DNA of 64,000 nucleotides. Origin: Dichetophora obliterata (lineage: Eukaryota > Arthropoda > Insecta > Diptera > Sciomyzidae). How positions within the stretch are numbered: the stretch's first letter is position 1; each line of letters begins with the position of its first letter. The translations under genes and the position numbers were made by a program. The stretch is taken from assembly GCA_963920525.1 (NCBI GenBank), contig OY986436.1, forward strand, positions 79,453,630-79,517,629, read 5' to 3'. The notes beneath the pieces are model-generated. The model did not search any database and had not been told where the DNA came from. It worked only from the letters and a program-made list of their open reading frames with translations. Below are positions 33,781-44,740 of the stretch, in pieces.

Positions 33781-34355
33781 GCGGAAATTTTTGCGGAAAT
33801 GGAAGACGCTGGTTTGGTCGGTGTGACAGAGGATGCTCTCGACCGTAAAATGCGGAATTTTAAAAAAAACCTACCGTGGAATTAAAGATAAAAACAGGAA
33901 AAGTTTCACTGGAAGGGGCACTATATCTTGGGAGCTCTTCAAAATATTTGCAAGTGATTTCACAATTAATTTTGGTGCTACCATTTCTTCGTTCAAGCCA
34001 GTTGAAGTGCCTCCTCTGACAGTTCCAGTACCATATCCGTCACCTGCTGCATGATCCCCAACACTACTTTCGACCCCTTCAGCGCCAGCATCACTAATAT
34101 CACCATCATCAGTTTCCTCCGAATCTCAAACTTTTCCTTTCGTCAGCGATGAAAACTCATTGAGTTCACCTAAGGCCGATCGTCAAAAAGAATAAAATAA
34201 AAATGGAAGAGTATTATAATTTTCAGAAAAAATTAGTTCGAATTGAAGAGGAACGAGTCGAAAGTATGAAAACTCTAACCAAATCCATTCTGGAGAACAA
34301 TAGCATTCAAAGAGAAAGGAATGGGTTGTTGCGGGAATATTTAAGCAAACATTAG
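33781..34355 (+). pseudogene. Harbinger 2 partner protein (Myb/SANT-like DNA-binding)
   Basis: Reads AEIFAEMEDAG, EDALDRKMRNFKK, then after a shift TYRGIKDKNRKSFTGRG with SWELFK: the trihelix/Myb-like domain that Harbinger elements encode beside the nuclease to bind DNA and bring the nuclease to the nucleus. A low-complexity Pro/Ser linker follows, and a C-terminal helix (EEYYNFQKKLVRIEEERVES ... LLREYLSKH-stop at 34353). Frameshifts and stops break the middle. It is convergent with the nuclease at 35272-41480, so both probably belong to one element. Confidence 0.7.
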
Positions 34356-34367
34356 TTTTCAAGGTAA

Positions 34368-34639
34368 TTTATAAATAACTGCAGCAGTAATAATAGCACA
34401 ATCGATGCAAGACTACGATCAAGACTACATCTGTATTCACCCTTTTACGCAGCCGAATAAAATTACAATTAAAGTACTTAACTTAATAAAAGTAAGTAGC
34501 ATATCGTCGGTTCACAATAAAAGTCCACTAGGTCAAAAACTAAAATTTTCAACTGTGTAAAAGCGTGAATGCAGATGTAGTCTTAATTAGTGGTGCATGC
34601 ATCGATTGTGCTATTATTACTGCTGCAGTTGTTTATAAA
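34368..34639. mobile_element. hAT-type MITE with 8-bp target duplication
   Basis: TTTATAAA at 34368-34375 and 34632-34639 flanks a 256-bp element (34376-34631) with about 80-bp inverted repeats: AACTGCAGCAGTAATAATAG ... CACAATCGATGCA ... GACTACATCTG. The right end reads CAACTGCAG inward; the left has TAACTGCAG. Eight-base duplications and a CA start fit hAT. It lies just after the Harbinger Myb-like gene. Confidence 0.88.
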
Positions 34640-35271
34640 CTATCATGAAAACTCATGTTTGTTTTTATATTCTATTTATAATTCATTTCTTTTTCTGTAT
34701 AGAATTAAATGATATTTTTATGTGATTTTTAAATGATATTTCTTTTCAGCTCTATCATGAATAATATTTCACGCGGAATCGGAAAATAGAGTTTTCATAT
34801 TTAACATAGAACAGATAAAGTGATCAAATTGTTCTTACACTCATAAATATTGACGGTTGATGAACAAATTTGCATTAAAAATTTCCAATATGTTCTTGAA
34901 CTTTATCTTAAAAATTAGAACTACTTTTTCCGATTTCCCGGGAAAATTATTCAGAATCGGGTTGAAAATGAAATAACTGATCTCTGCATTCAGAAACTTA
35001 TGAATAAATTTTCTTAATTTTTTTAATATTTAAATAATATCATATCTTGCAAAAAAACATTTATTGAAATGAATTCAAATAAAAACTTTTTAAGTTTTTC
35101 GAGTTTTTTCAAAGTGATTGAATGAAATTAATAAAAATGTATATGAATTACTAATATCTTTTCAATTTTTTATTTAATTCATAAGAATATAGTTGATAAT
35201 CTGTGTATATATAAAATCGTTAGCCGCTAGTATAGAAAATTGCTAGCATAGAATATAGACAATGATGAAAT
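34640..35271. other. Convergent intergenic part of Harbinger 2, no gene
   Basis: AT-rich, between the two convergent Harbinger genes. No other signal. Confidence 0.5.
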
Positions 35272-35546
35272 TTACAAATCATTTACAATACCAAGTCTTT
35301 TTTTAACTGTTATCTGTGTTTGAGGTTGATCACCAATATCAGCATTCTCGGCTGATGGTATGTATTCATCGTCAAGTTCCATATAATTTTAATCTGCCGC
35401 TTCTCCATTATCAATTATAAAATTATGCAGTATGCAGGTAGAAGTAATTATATACTTCACCAAATCAACGTCTGCATCGACGAATTTGAGACGGCAAAGT
35501 TTACCTTTTAAACGATCCAATGCTCGCTCGATTTTCATTCTAATTG
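35272..35546 (-). pseudogene. Harbinger 2 nuclease, C-terminal part
   Basis: Minus strand: AIRMKIERALDRLKGKLCRL (catalytic Glu in IERALDRLK), DLVKYIITSTCILHNFII, then after a TAA at 35391 MELDDEYIPSAENADIGDQP and stop at 35272. It continues the gene that breaks at 40716; the first codons (AIRM) duplicate the last ones there because they are the target duplication of the inserted retrotransposon. Confidence 0.85.
35534..35546. repeat. 13-bp target duplication of LOA-like element, left
   Basis: TTCATTCTAATTG, identical to 40703-40715. Confidence 0.9.
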
Positions 35547-35712
35547 CCCCTACTCCGAGTAAAAATCTTGACGCGATGTAGGGGCTTAAGTTGCAATGAC
35601 ACAATGCTGCCGGTTGGAGTAGTTCCTCCCTGTAGGGCATAACCCTACAGCTCAGCAGAGCCTGCAGCTTTTGTGAAGCGACAAACTAAAAATTACTCCC
35701 CCCTAATCCAGG

Positions 35713-37447
35713 GTGTCATGTGCACCGTGCCTTTTGGATAGTTTGCAGTCAGGGGGTATACCGACTGCATTGGAACGGAGCCTTCATGATAACAGGCTGC
35801 CTCATGAAGTAACTGTGGCCTTACCATGGTATGCGGGCTCTGGGATGGTCGACCACCCTTTCCCAGCCATCACACACAGACTGCGACGCTTTTGTCCTCA
35901 GACACGAGCTACTGGTCGAATCCTAAAATATGAGCACAAACACAAAAAAAAACAAAACACAACAAACAAGAAGGGGGGAGTCACCGCAAGCAGAGCAGCA
36001 GACCTCATGGAACAGAGATTCCAAGAAGAAGGTCAACGGCAAGGCACCAAACTTAGGAGAAATCCTCCTCCGCCAGCCAGAATTCAAGTCAATAGGACTT
36101 CACGCAGCAATGATCAGGTGGAGCACAGTATCCATAATGACCACAGACACTGCAGCACACAGATTAGGAGGCACCCGTACGGCAAAGATCGAATGGAGCA
36201 TACCATCCACAGCGGTAAAAGGCCTAGTACCAGCCACCTAAGAAAAACTGCGAGCCCCAGGAGATCACATCCTGTGAAAATGCCCCCGGAAGAACACCGG
36301 GAAGATACGACGTCGGCTCCAAAAAGTATCCCAATTACGGAAACTGCGTCAACATCCAAGGATGCGGCACAGAAAAGAGAAACAGAAGAAGGGCAAAAAC
36401 ACAAGCCCTTCCACAGTAGACGCCGCCGTGTCCATCTCAGCCAGGAGCTAGGGAGGCTAGATGACCCACCAAGAAACGGCCTAAGTGGAGCAGGCGTAAG
36501 ATGGTATCTGCGCTATCTGGAACAGGGCATGGCACCCGAAGTAGCTCATGAAAATGCGGTAGAGCATCGGGGTAAAGCTGTCGAAGCACCGGTACCAGAG
36601 GCAACGAAGAGGAGCTGCAGCGATATAACGCCTCCTTAACTTCCAGAGAGCAAGAAGGTCAGAATAGCTCCTGGAAGCAACAGTAGGTCAGTGCCAGGGG
36701 CTAAGGAACCCGAGCCAGAACCGCAGAAAAATAGAAAAAGCTATGCAAGCATAACTAAGGGCATCCAAATAGCGGTTCTGCCCAAAGAATACCCCCGGCA
36801 AATGCTAAGTCCGGATGAGCTCTCGGAGCTAGAAGAAATCAAATTGAGCGAAGTAGTGAAGGGCTGGTCCACCAAGCTACAGTTTGAGGGAATTCACTTT
36901 CGTCCGGGCATGTTACTGGTTGACTGTTCGAATCCCTCAACAGCAGAATGGCTGCGAGCAGCAGCACCAAAGCTCGCGCAATGGAAAGGGCTAGAACTTA
37001 TGGCTTGCCTAGGGGAGGAGGTCCCAAAAGGGCATACTGTTAGAATGTTCTTGCCAAGAAGTTCAAGTACGGAGATCAATAGATCAATGGGACTAATTGC
37101 CGTCCAGAACGATGGTCTCAATACAAAGTGTTGGAAGATATTGAGCTCCAAGGATGAGGGAAGTGGGCACATGCCTACGTTCTCTTGAGACTACAAGTCA
37201 AGGGGCTCAACTATCAGCTTCCGCTTTGGAACCATTCCGGTGTTGGGCACAAAATCGCCACCAACGACCAAACCGTTCCAAGCAGCAACATCCACAGCTG
37301 CAGCGCCCACAGCTGTAACGTCAACAGTGGTAACGTCCCCAGAAGCCACATCTGCGACTTCCAATGAAGGGAAAGACGCAACGCCACCAATACAACTAAC
37401 TGGTGAAGTTGAACAATCAATCCCAGAGCAGGTAATGCAGAAAAATA
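35713..37447 (+). pseudogene. LOA-like ORF1 (gag-like, DUF4780-type)
   Basis: The first 308-codon open frame from 35713 ends with NGLSGAGVRWYLRYLEQGM and AHENAVEHRG, the short helical motif common before DUF4780. After a stop at 36637 the domain itself is at 36691-37188: YASITKGIQIAVLPKEYP, LSPDELSELEE, FEGIHFRPGMLLVDC, WLRAAAPKLAQWKG and MFLPRSSSTEI. A frameshift near 37185 leads to KGLNYQLP and a Thr/Ala-rich tail. These proteins bind the element RNA in related retrotransposons. The real start is unclear: the RNA leader may run to about 35900. Confidence 0.75.
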
Positions 37448-37471
37448 TTAATTATATTTGTCTCAGAATGT

Positions 37472-40400
37472 ATGACGCGGGACCTATCAGTTACCGAGAC
37501 TCACATCGAAACTGATGGCAAGCACCGCGCCATAGTGCTCGCATCCACTTACTTTCCTGGGGACGATCTCAACATTCCCCCAGCGGAGATAAAAAGACTT
37601 GTGGAGCACTGCAGGAAAGAGCAACTTCCACTACTCATCGGCTGTGACGCCAACGCGCACCACACAATTTGGGGAAGCACCGACGTTAACACCAGAGGTG
37701 AGTACGTTTTAGAATTTCTTTTGAGTAGTAATCTAGACTTTTTCAATGTGGGGGTAACACCTACTTTTGTAACTAGGGCTAGAGAAGAGGTCTTAGATCT
37801 CACCATAGGAAGCCCAGATGTTGGGGATATGATTAGGGAATGGAGGGTATCAATGGAACCTTCAATGTCTGACCATAGAATAATAGAGTTTAGATTTGGT
37901 GCAAAATGTCAAGAGATAGAACCCAAAAGATACCCAAGAAATACCAGTTGGGACACATACACCAACACCCTGAAAGAAAAACTACAGAACGTAAAAGCTA
38001 GGAGTAGAATTAGTAACATCCTAGAACTTGAATGCTATGTAGAGCAGGTAAACAATGAAGTATATAATGCCTACGAATCTAGCTGTCCAACAGGGCACAA
38101 GGCAAGAACAAAATATACTCCTTGGTGGAGCGCTGAGCTGACCAGACTCCGGAAGAAAGTGCGATGCAGCTTTAATGCCGCAAAACGCAACGGAGAATGG
38201 CACAACTACACGGCGACTCTGACGGAGTATAATAAAGAAATCAGGAAAGCCAAAAAACAGAGCTTTAGAACTTTCTGTGAAGACATTTCTTCCACGCCAG
38301 CAGCAGCCAGGATACACAAAGTAATGGGTAAAGGCAGAGTGGAGACAAGAATGTCACTTCTATTGCCGGACGGAAGCTATACGCTTAGAGAAGATCAACG
38401 AGCCAGTCACCTTCTAGAAACTCATTTCCCTGGCAGCACACCAGTAACTGATGAGACGGCAGACAGGCAAATTGCTCCAAATCAAGAAGGGTCGTTTAGA
38501 TTAGGCACACGGAACCTTTTAACCATTCAAATCAGCAAGTGTAGACGGCATCTTTCCTGCTCTTCTACAAAAGGGTGCAGAAACTATATTGCCCCACCTA
38601 GTCAAAATAACTAGAAGCAGCCTTGCGCTGGGCTATATCCAAAGGAAATGGAGAAGGGACATAGTCACCTTCATACCAAAAGTAGAGAAAACAGACTACA
38701 CGCTACCAAAGTCGTTTAGAACCATTAGCCTTACCTCATTTGTACTTAAAACAATGGAAAAGGTAATAGATAACTATATAAGAACTGAGATTCTGGAGAA
38801 GGCGCCAATGCACCCATGCCAACATGCGTATAGGGAAGGTAGGTCTGCAGAATCTGGCTTGTAACATCCAGTCGACTATCAAAAACAAAGAAATCGTACT
38901 CTGTGCCTTTTTAGACATAGAAGGAGCCTTTGATAGATAATACTTCTCACGAGGCTGTGAAGAAGTCTTTACACAAAAAAGGAGTAAATGATACGCTCAG
39001 CAGATGGATATGCCAAATGCTTAGCACTAGAACTGCAGAAACAAAAGTGGGTAACACCACTATAAGAATCAAAACAAAAGGATGCCCACAACGCGGAGTC
39101 CTTTCTCCACTGCTGTGGAGTCTTGTTGTGGACGAATTTTTAACGATGCTAACCGAGAATGGCATAAAATGTCAGGGTTGCGCAGACGACATCGCTTTAA
39201 TAGCGAGAGGGAAGTTCGAGGATACACTCTGTAACCTGATACAGAGAGGACTGTCAGTAACAAAGGAGTGATGCATGGGATTAAGTATCAACCCAGCGAA
39301 AACCACCATAATACCTTTTACTAACAAAAGAAGCCTGCCAAACCTCCGAACAATGGATGGCACTGAAATTCCCTTCAAAGGAGAAGTAAAGTATCTGAGC
39401 CTTACACTGGATTCAAAGCTTCTCTGGAGAAGACATGCAGAGGTAACTATAAAAAAAGCAACGCGTGCTCTCATGGTATGTAGGAGCCTGGTGGGGAAAA
39501 GCTGGGGTTGTAACCCAACAATTCTCCGCTGGATGTATACCATGATGGTGAGACCCATCCTCACCTATAAGGCAATAGCATGTGCTGAGAGAACCAAGCT
39601 AACCACAATGAGGAATATGCCAACAAAGGTGCAGAGACTGGCCTGTGTATGCATCACAGGGGCCATGAGGACATGCCCTACAGCAGCACTAGAAGTAATT
39701 CTGGACCTAACACCCTTACACCTTGTCATAGAGGGAGTAGCCAAGCGAACTCTGTTGTGCATTGCAAAAGAGGGGACAGGTTTCAGTAAAACTATCAGCA
39801 GTAGAGGGAAGGAGGATATTGCAAAGCGCAGGGGTGTACGGACCAAGAACCAAGCACTCTGAAGCTATGAAGACAACACCCAGTATCTTCCAAGCAGAAA
39901 TCCTAGCTATACAGCTGTGTGCACAATTCAATCTGGACCGGAAATACAAAGGTCAGGATATAGTTGTGATGTCAGACAGCCAAGCAGCAATCAAATTATT
40001 AGTCTTCTGTGAGATATCATCGAAAATAACATGGAAATGCCTAACAAAACTCAACGAACTAGGCAAGAATAACACTGTTACTATACTTTGGGTCCCAGGA
40101 CACAAAGGAATACAGGGTAACGAAGAAACCGATGTTCTATCGCGACAGGGTGCAGCCACAAAATTTATAGGACCAGAACCATTCTGCGGATTAGGCACAC
40201 ATTCTATAAAAAAAGAACTAAGAAGGGAGGAGAGGCATAGCGTTCAAACCTCTGGAAAAGCCTCCCAAAGCTAAGACAATCCAAAGATGCTCCTCAAAGA
40301 TTTTAACACTCGGAGAGCAAAATTGTGCATAAGCTTAGGCAAACCGAATCTAAGGATTCTAACGGGGTTCCTTACAGGACACTGTAAACTCAAATACCGC

Positions 40401-40553
40401 CTGATGAAATTGGGCATAGGAACCGATAGTAACTGCCGTTTCTGTGAAGAAGCAGAGGAGACTCCAATACAGCTACTCACAAACTGCGACGCCGTGGCTC
40501 GCAGACGTAAGCTAGAACTAGGGAACTATGAGCTGAGTCTAGAGCAGGTTTAA
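37472..40553 (+). pseudogene. LOA-like ORF2 (endonuclease, RT, RNase H), broken
   Basis: Endonuclease C-terminal half only: LLIGCDANAHHTIWGSTD, RGEYVLEFLLSSNLDF, EVLDLTIGSP, SMSDHRIIEF. The N-terminal half of the endonuclease is missing. Reverse transcriptase: WRRDIVTFIPKVEKTDY, FRTISLTSFVLKTMEKVID, GCPQRGVLSPLLWSLVVDE and CADDIALI, where the usual Y/FADD Tyr/Phe is Cys. RNase H: SIFQAEILAIQLCAQFN, VVMSDSQAAIKLL, VTILWVPGHKGIQGNEETD. C-terminal finger: CRFCEEAEETPIQLLTNC. Frameshifts or stops near 38614, 38862, 39271, 39862 and 40274 separate the parts. The domain set with RNase H and DUF4780-type ORF1 fits LOA or relatives. Confidence 0.87.
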
Positions 40554-40702
40554 TCCCTTGAACCTAAGAATATTCTCAAATTCATTAGAGAAATAGGGCT
40601 GGATGGAATTCTGTAATCCGCAAACCCATAGAAGCCTTGAGAAGGAGGTACAATAGATCTAATTTAGGTCGCAGTACGCATCTCCACCATATAACATTAA
40701 CA

Positions 40703-40715
40703 TTCATTCTAATTG
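40703..40715. repeat. 13-bp target duplication of LOA-like element, right
   Basis: TTCATTCTAATTG, identical to 35534-35546. Confidence 0.9.
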
Positions 40716-41480
40716 AACTTAGTCGGACATTGTAGTGGACATATGATTGTGGAAGACGTCCATTATCACGAAATGCAGTCATTAAATTCAGCAATAGTGG
40801 ATATGCACCATCACCCAGTAAATGCTGCTCACGACGAAGAAGCGGATTTCCTTGATTTGCGAGTCGCTTAAAAATTGCGCTATTTCAAAATATGCGGGCA
40901 TCATGCATTTTGCAAGGCATACCAATAAATACATAAATAAAACGCGCAGAGTGGCCACAAACCCCTTTGAAAATAAAATATTTCTAAAAATTTTTGACAA
41001 TTACATTATGGTAAGAAAAATACTTTGCAGTACAGTTGAATGAAATTGTTTCCTGTTGAAGTAATCATTAGCATTTCCAATTGGTTGCTTTATTGGTATA
41101 TGGCACCCATCTATGGCTCCAACAACATTACAAATGCCATGCGAACGTTCTTCAAAGATCTTAAAGCAAAATAAATTTATATGAAGCATAACAAACTTAA
41201 ATATTCCAGCCATATCTGCACTGAAATAATGAACTAATATAAAAATTAATGAATTTTATACCAGCGACGATAGAGCTTGCTATGCAGCATTTGGCCATTT
41301 AACATAGTTTGGCATTAACTCTGCTAAAACGTATACGATGGACTTAAATATACCATGACCACTACTAGTTGGTATATCAAAGCGATCACCAACTGCAAGA
41401 AACGACTCCTGCTTGCTAAGCAACCAAATCGTAAAAATACCTTTTTTGCGAGAGAAACGCCAGTGATCATTTGGGTGGTT
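40703..41480 (-). pseudogene. Harbinger 2 nuclease, N-terminal and core part
   Basis: Minus strand from about 41480: HWRFSRKKGIFTIWLLSKQE, DRFDIPTSSGHGIFKSI, ELMPNYVKWPNAA then a TAG, after a noncoding stretch ICNVVGAIDGCHIPIKQP (first catalytic Asp) and YFNRKQFHSTVLQ, and near 40800-40720 NLMTAFRDNGRLPQSYVHYN then VRLSSIRM. The frame joins exactly to 35546. Several stops, so dead. Confidence 0.85.
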
Positions 41481-41879
41481 CCAGCGACATGGTTGCCAAT
41501 AATGCTAAGCCGTTTCTAAAATTGTAAAAACAATTGTAAAACATGCAGAAGAGGCTCGTTACAGAAAACAAGAAACCAACAGCTGTTGGTTTCAAAAAAA
41601 GACGAAAAGATAAAAATATCGATGACGGCGAAGAACTCTGGATGCCACCCACTAATTTTGTAGATATTTTTTAAAGTTTAATTTTATTAAATATTTTGAG
41701 AATTTTTCTTATAAAATATATTAAACTATTCGTTTTAATTTTATGTATACCAATAAAAACCGCCACTGAATACTGTGTGCATTTTAAAATTTTTAAGAAT
41801 TTAGTAATTTAATAAAAGAATAAACAAACATTATTTGAACGTTCCTACAATTAAATTTTTCTTTCAATTCTATTAGGAA

Positions 41880-43189
41880 AATAATTCGATTACATCACAC
41901 AATGAAAAGATTATGGAAAGCTTCAAATCTATCGGAACCGATGAAGAAAATGTCTCGCTTTCAGGCTGAAATTTGGAAGGGATTTCGTTCAAAACCATCC
42001 CATAAGGCAGAGTTGAACAGAGATTTACTAATGGTAAAATTTTCTAAAGAAAATATACCAACCTTAAATGCAATATTTTAGATTGTTGGCTTAAGATAAA
42101 TAATATTAAGGAAACTTTATATGCGGTTATTCATATATTCCAAAAAAAAAGGCTATTGAGTATATGCTTCGATGCAGATAACAGAATTATAATAATTTAA
42201 CACAACAAGAATTAATTAAAATAATTTTATGTCATGCATATTGCAAGGACAATGCATGCAAGACTTTTGTATTAAAAGAAGACAACGATGTCCACGTCAA
42301 TGTATAAAGGAACAAAGAAATGCTCTCCTATAAAATTTAAAATAAAAAAATACCAAATCAGAGATCTTCAACGCTATGTTGAGAAACCTCAGATAGAAAA
42401 TAAATCAGCAGTGTAGTATCGCCAAAATAAAATCAACCAGCAATCAAAAATTATAAAATAAATTTGAAAACTGCAAAATGTAAAATCATTGGCCTTGGCA
42501 GCATTTGATTATGACAATGATCCATTTATTGATACATATGTTATGAGTCAAGGCCCTTACAAGGGACATATATGTACAACATCTATCAACGGAATTAGAT
42601 GTTTACTTGAACAGATTCAAGCAGATGGCAATTTTACAAAATAACCGTAATTTTGTTTAAAAAAAAATGCGACTTCACATTACAAAACGATGCAACGGGA
42701 AGCGTAATATCAAAGATTATTTCGTGTGCAGAAAAGAAAATACTATTATTACTTAATTGATGGGCACATAGTGGATGAGAAAATTACATTTTCTGTTACT
42801 GATGAGATTTTATCCAATCCCACATCTTATGATATTGGCAAATTTTTACATCACATTAAAAACTTTTGCAGGACAAATAAATTGCAATGGCCAATATGCA
42901 AACGCTTTGTAACGGATGTGAGCTTTGCTCTTATTGGGGCCATATTAAAGGATGCAATGATATCTACGATAACTCTGTATTATATTACCTCAACGTTTGT
43001 GCAACATATTTTTATACACCAGAAAAAAGAGTGACGTTTGTCATTGTTAAATTTTGTACAAACTGTTACAGTAAAATAATGATCAAAAATATCGACAGAA
43101 TTGTAGCAGAAACAAATATCGACTTAAGAACATTTATTAGAGAAGCTTTAGGGTTGGCGTACAATTTTACTTCTATTAGAGAAGTATAA
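41880..43189 (+). pseudogene. Transposase-like gene, copy C (MULE/KDZ-like candidate)
   Basis: The best copy of the C-terminal half: FDYDNDPFIDTYVMSQGPY, INGIRCLLEQIQADGNF, then KYYYYLIDGHIVDEKITFSV, DEILSNPTSYDIGKFLHH, LQWPICKRFVTDVSFALIGA, and after a shift YDNSVLYYLNVCATYFY, VTFVIVKFCTNCYSKIM, LRTFIREALGLAYNF. The order (hydrophobic strand, short helix, TD-x-S-x-AL, then a C...H/C-like strand) resembles RNase H-fold transposases of the MULE or KDZ type. N-terminal blocks match copy B. Stops and shifts are spread throughout. Confidence 0.55.
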
Positions 43190-43592
43190 CAATGGTTCAT
43201 GAGCATATGCTACATTTTGCTTAGCCCAAGATTTAACGAAGACGTTTATGAAAAAATTAAAAAGTTCTAAAATTTGAAAAAACAGGTGAAGGAATTAACC
43301 CACAATTACAAATACAATTACAAATATTGAGTTTTTGAGAAATAAATAAAATAAAAAGACCAAGCAATTGAGTAATAAAGTCGCATTTCAGAAATTTAAA
43401 ATTATATTTTATAACAAACAGCAGCCTTAAAATTAAAAAGGTTTTTAATATCGAATAAAAAATATTCAAGATCAACCTTACGCCTTGTTCAAAAATTTTT
43501 GTGGAATAAAAGAAAACTCTAATAAGGCAGGATCCACAATAAAAGCCACGAAAACTTCACTAAAAAGCATAAAGGATAATTCACACAAAGTA
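43190..43592. other. Linker of repeat copy C, no gene
   Basis: From 43330 it aligns with 18095-18360 of copy A (GAAATAAATAAAATAAAAAG). The part 43190-43330 is specific to C. Confidence 0.5.
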
Positions 43593-43885
43593 CAGTTTGT
43601 CAAGAATGAGTTTTGACATTGGAAATAAATAAAATTTTTCGATTTCAATAGCAAAAATTATTAATTTTTATTTATTTTTGACTTCTTTTTGTACATATTC
43701 ATATAATGACACAGCATTTAAAGAGCATTCATTAAAAGAACTGAAAATTCATAGGAAAAAACACAGTAAAAATAACATAAACAAAAAACACTCTATTTTA
43801 ATGCTGTCAAGAAACTGTTTTTACAAACTAGAATACAGGCTTTTATATTAAATATATTAAGTGAATACAAAATTCAATGATGTAA

Positions 43886-44740
43886 TTAGTATTTGGTATG
43901 ATAACCGTTAGGATCAATAACGCATTGGAGCCGCTTTTTCATCGAATGAACCAATTTCTTCAAGTCGTAATTGCTTGGAATGTTCTGCCATTCCTCCACT
44001 ATTGCAGTTTTCAACGCTGCTGCATTCTTTGGCTGCTTTTTAGCAACTCTTTTTTTTAAATAGGCCCACAAATTTTCAATGGGTTTATGTCAGGACTCTG
44101 GGCCGGTGTATCTATAACTTGGCCGCAATTATAAAGAAGCCACAACCGCACATTAAGCTCCTTGTGCTTCGGATCATTATCTTGGTAGAATTTAAATTGC
44201 GGTTTGTTCTCAGAAATAAGTCCAAATTTTGTAGCACTACTGACTAAGGTGTTTTTCAAAATGTTTAAATATTGTTTGGCGTCCATAGTGCTATCGATAA
44301 ACGCCAAGTCTCCTACTCCTCTGCTACAAATGCATCCCCAAACCATAACGGACATCTTACCAAATTTGACAGTGGGAATTATATTTCTATTTTCTAAAGC
44401 TGTCAATGGTTTGCGCCATACTCTGGTTGGTCCATCGTTGCAATACAACATTATCTTTGTCTCGTCGCAAAAAATTACGTCGTCCCAATAATGTACTGGT
44501 TCGGAAATATGTTTCAAAGCAAAAGAGAGGCGTTTTTCAACATTTTGTGCAGACAGCAATGGTTTCTTGCGTGCTGATCTAGATGAATATTTTTGTCGCA
44601 GTATGGCTTGACGCACTGTCTCATGAGAAACAACAATGCCACACTCTTCGTAAAGCTTCTTTGCAAGAGTTCTGACAGAAATTTTTGGATTTTGAGTCAA
44701 CTTCCGTATCATCAAGCATTCTGTACGTCCATTAATTTTT
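43886..44740 (-). pseudogene. Tc1 transposase, catalytic part
   Basis: Minus strand: RTECLMIRKLTQNPKISVRT (second helix-turn-helix), ISVRTLAKKLYEECGIVVSH, then VIFCDETKIMLY (first Asp), SVMVWGCICSRGVGDL, FYQDNDPKHKE (second Asp) and QSPDINPL, followed by a frameshift and WAYLKKRVAKKQPKN (the third acidic residue lies at the shift). Ends PNGYHTKY-stop at 43886. The N-terminal 58 codons lie beyond the non-LTR insertion at 47545-47720. One frameshift at about 44070 and the insertion are the only evident lesions. Confidence 0.92.

Larger units (their letters stand above)
35547..40702 (+). mobile_element. LOA-like non-LTR retrotransposon, 5.16 kb
   Basis: Flanked by a 13-bp target duplication and inserted in the Harbinger 2 nuclease gene. 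Carries a 5' leader, a gag-like ORF1 with a DUF4780-type domain, and ORF2 with endonuclease, reverse transcriptase, RNase H and a CCHC-like tail. It is much less AT-rich than its surroundings, so it arrived later. The 3' end has no long poly(A) tail. Confidence 0.88.
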
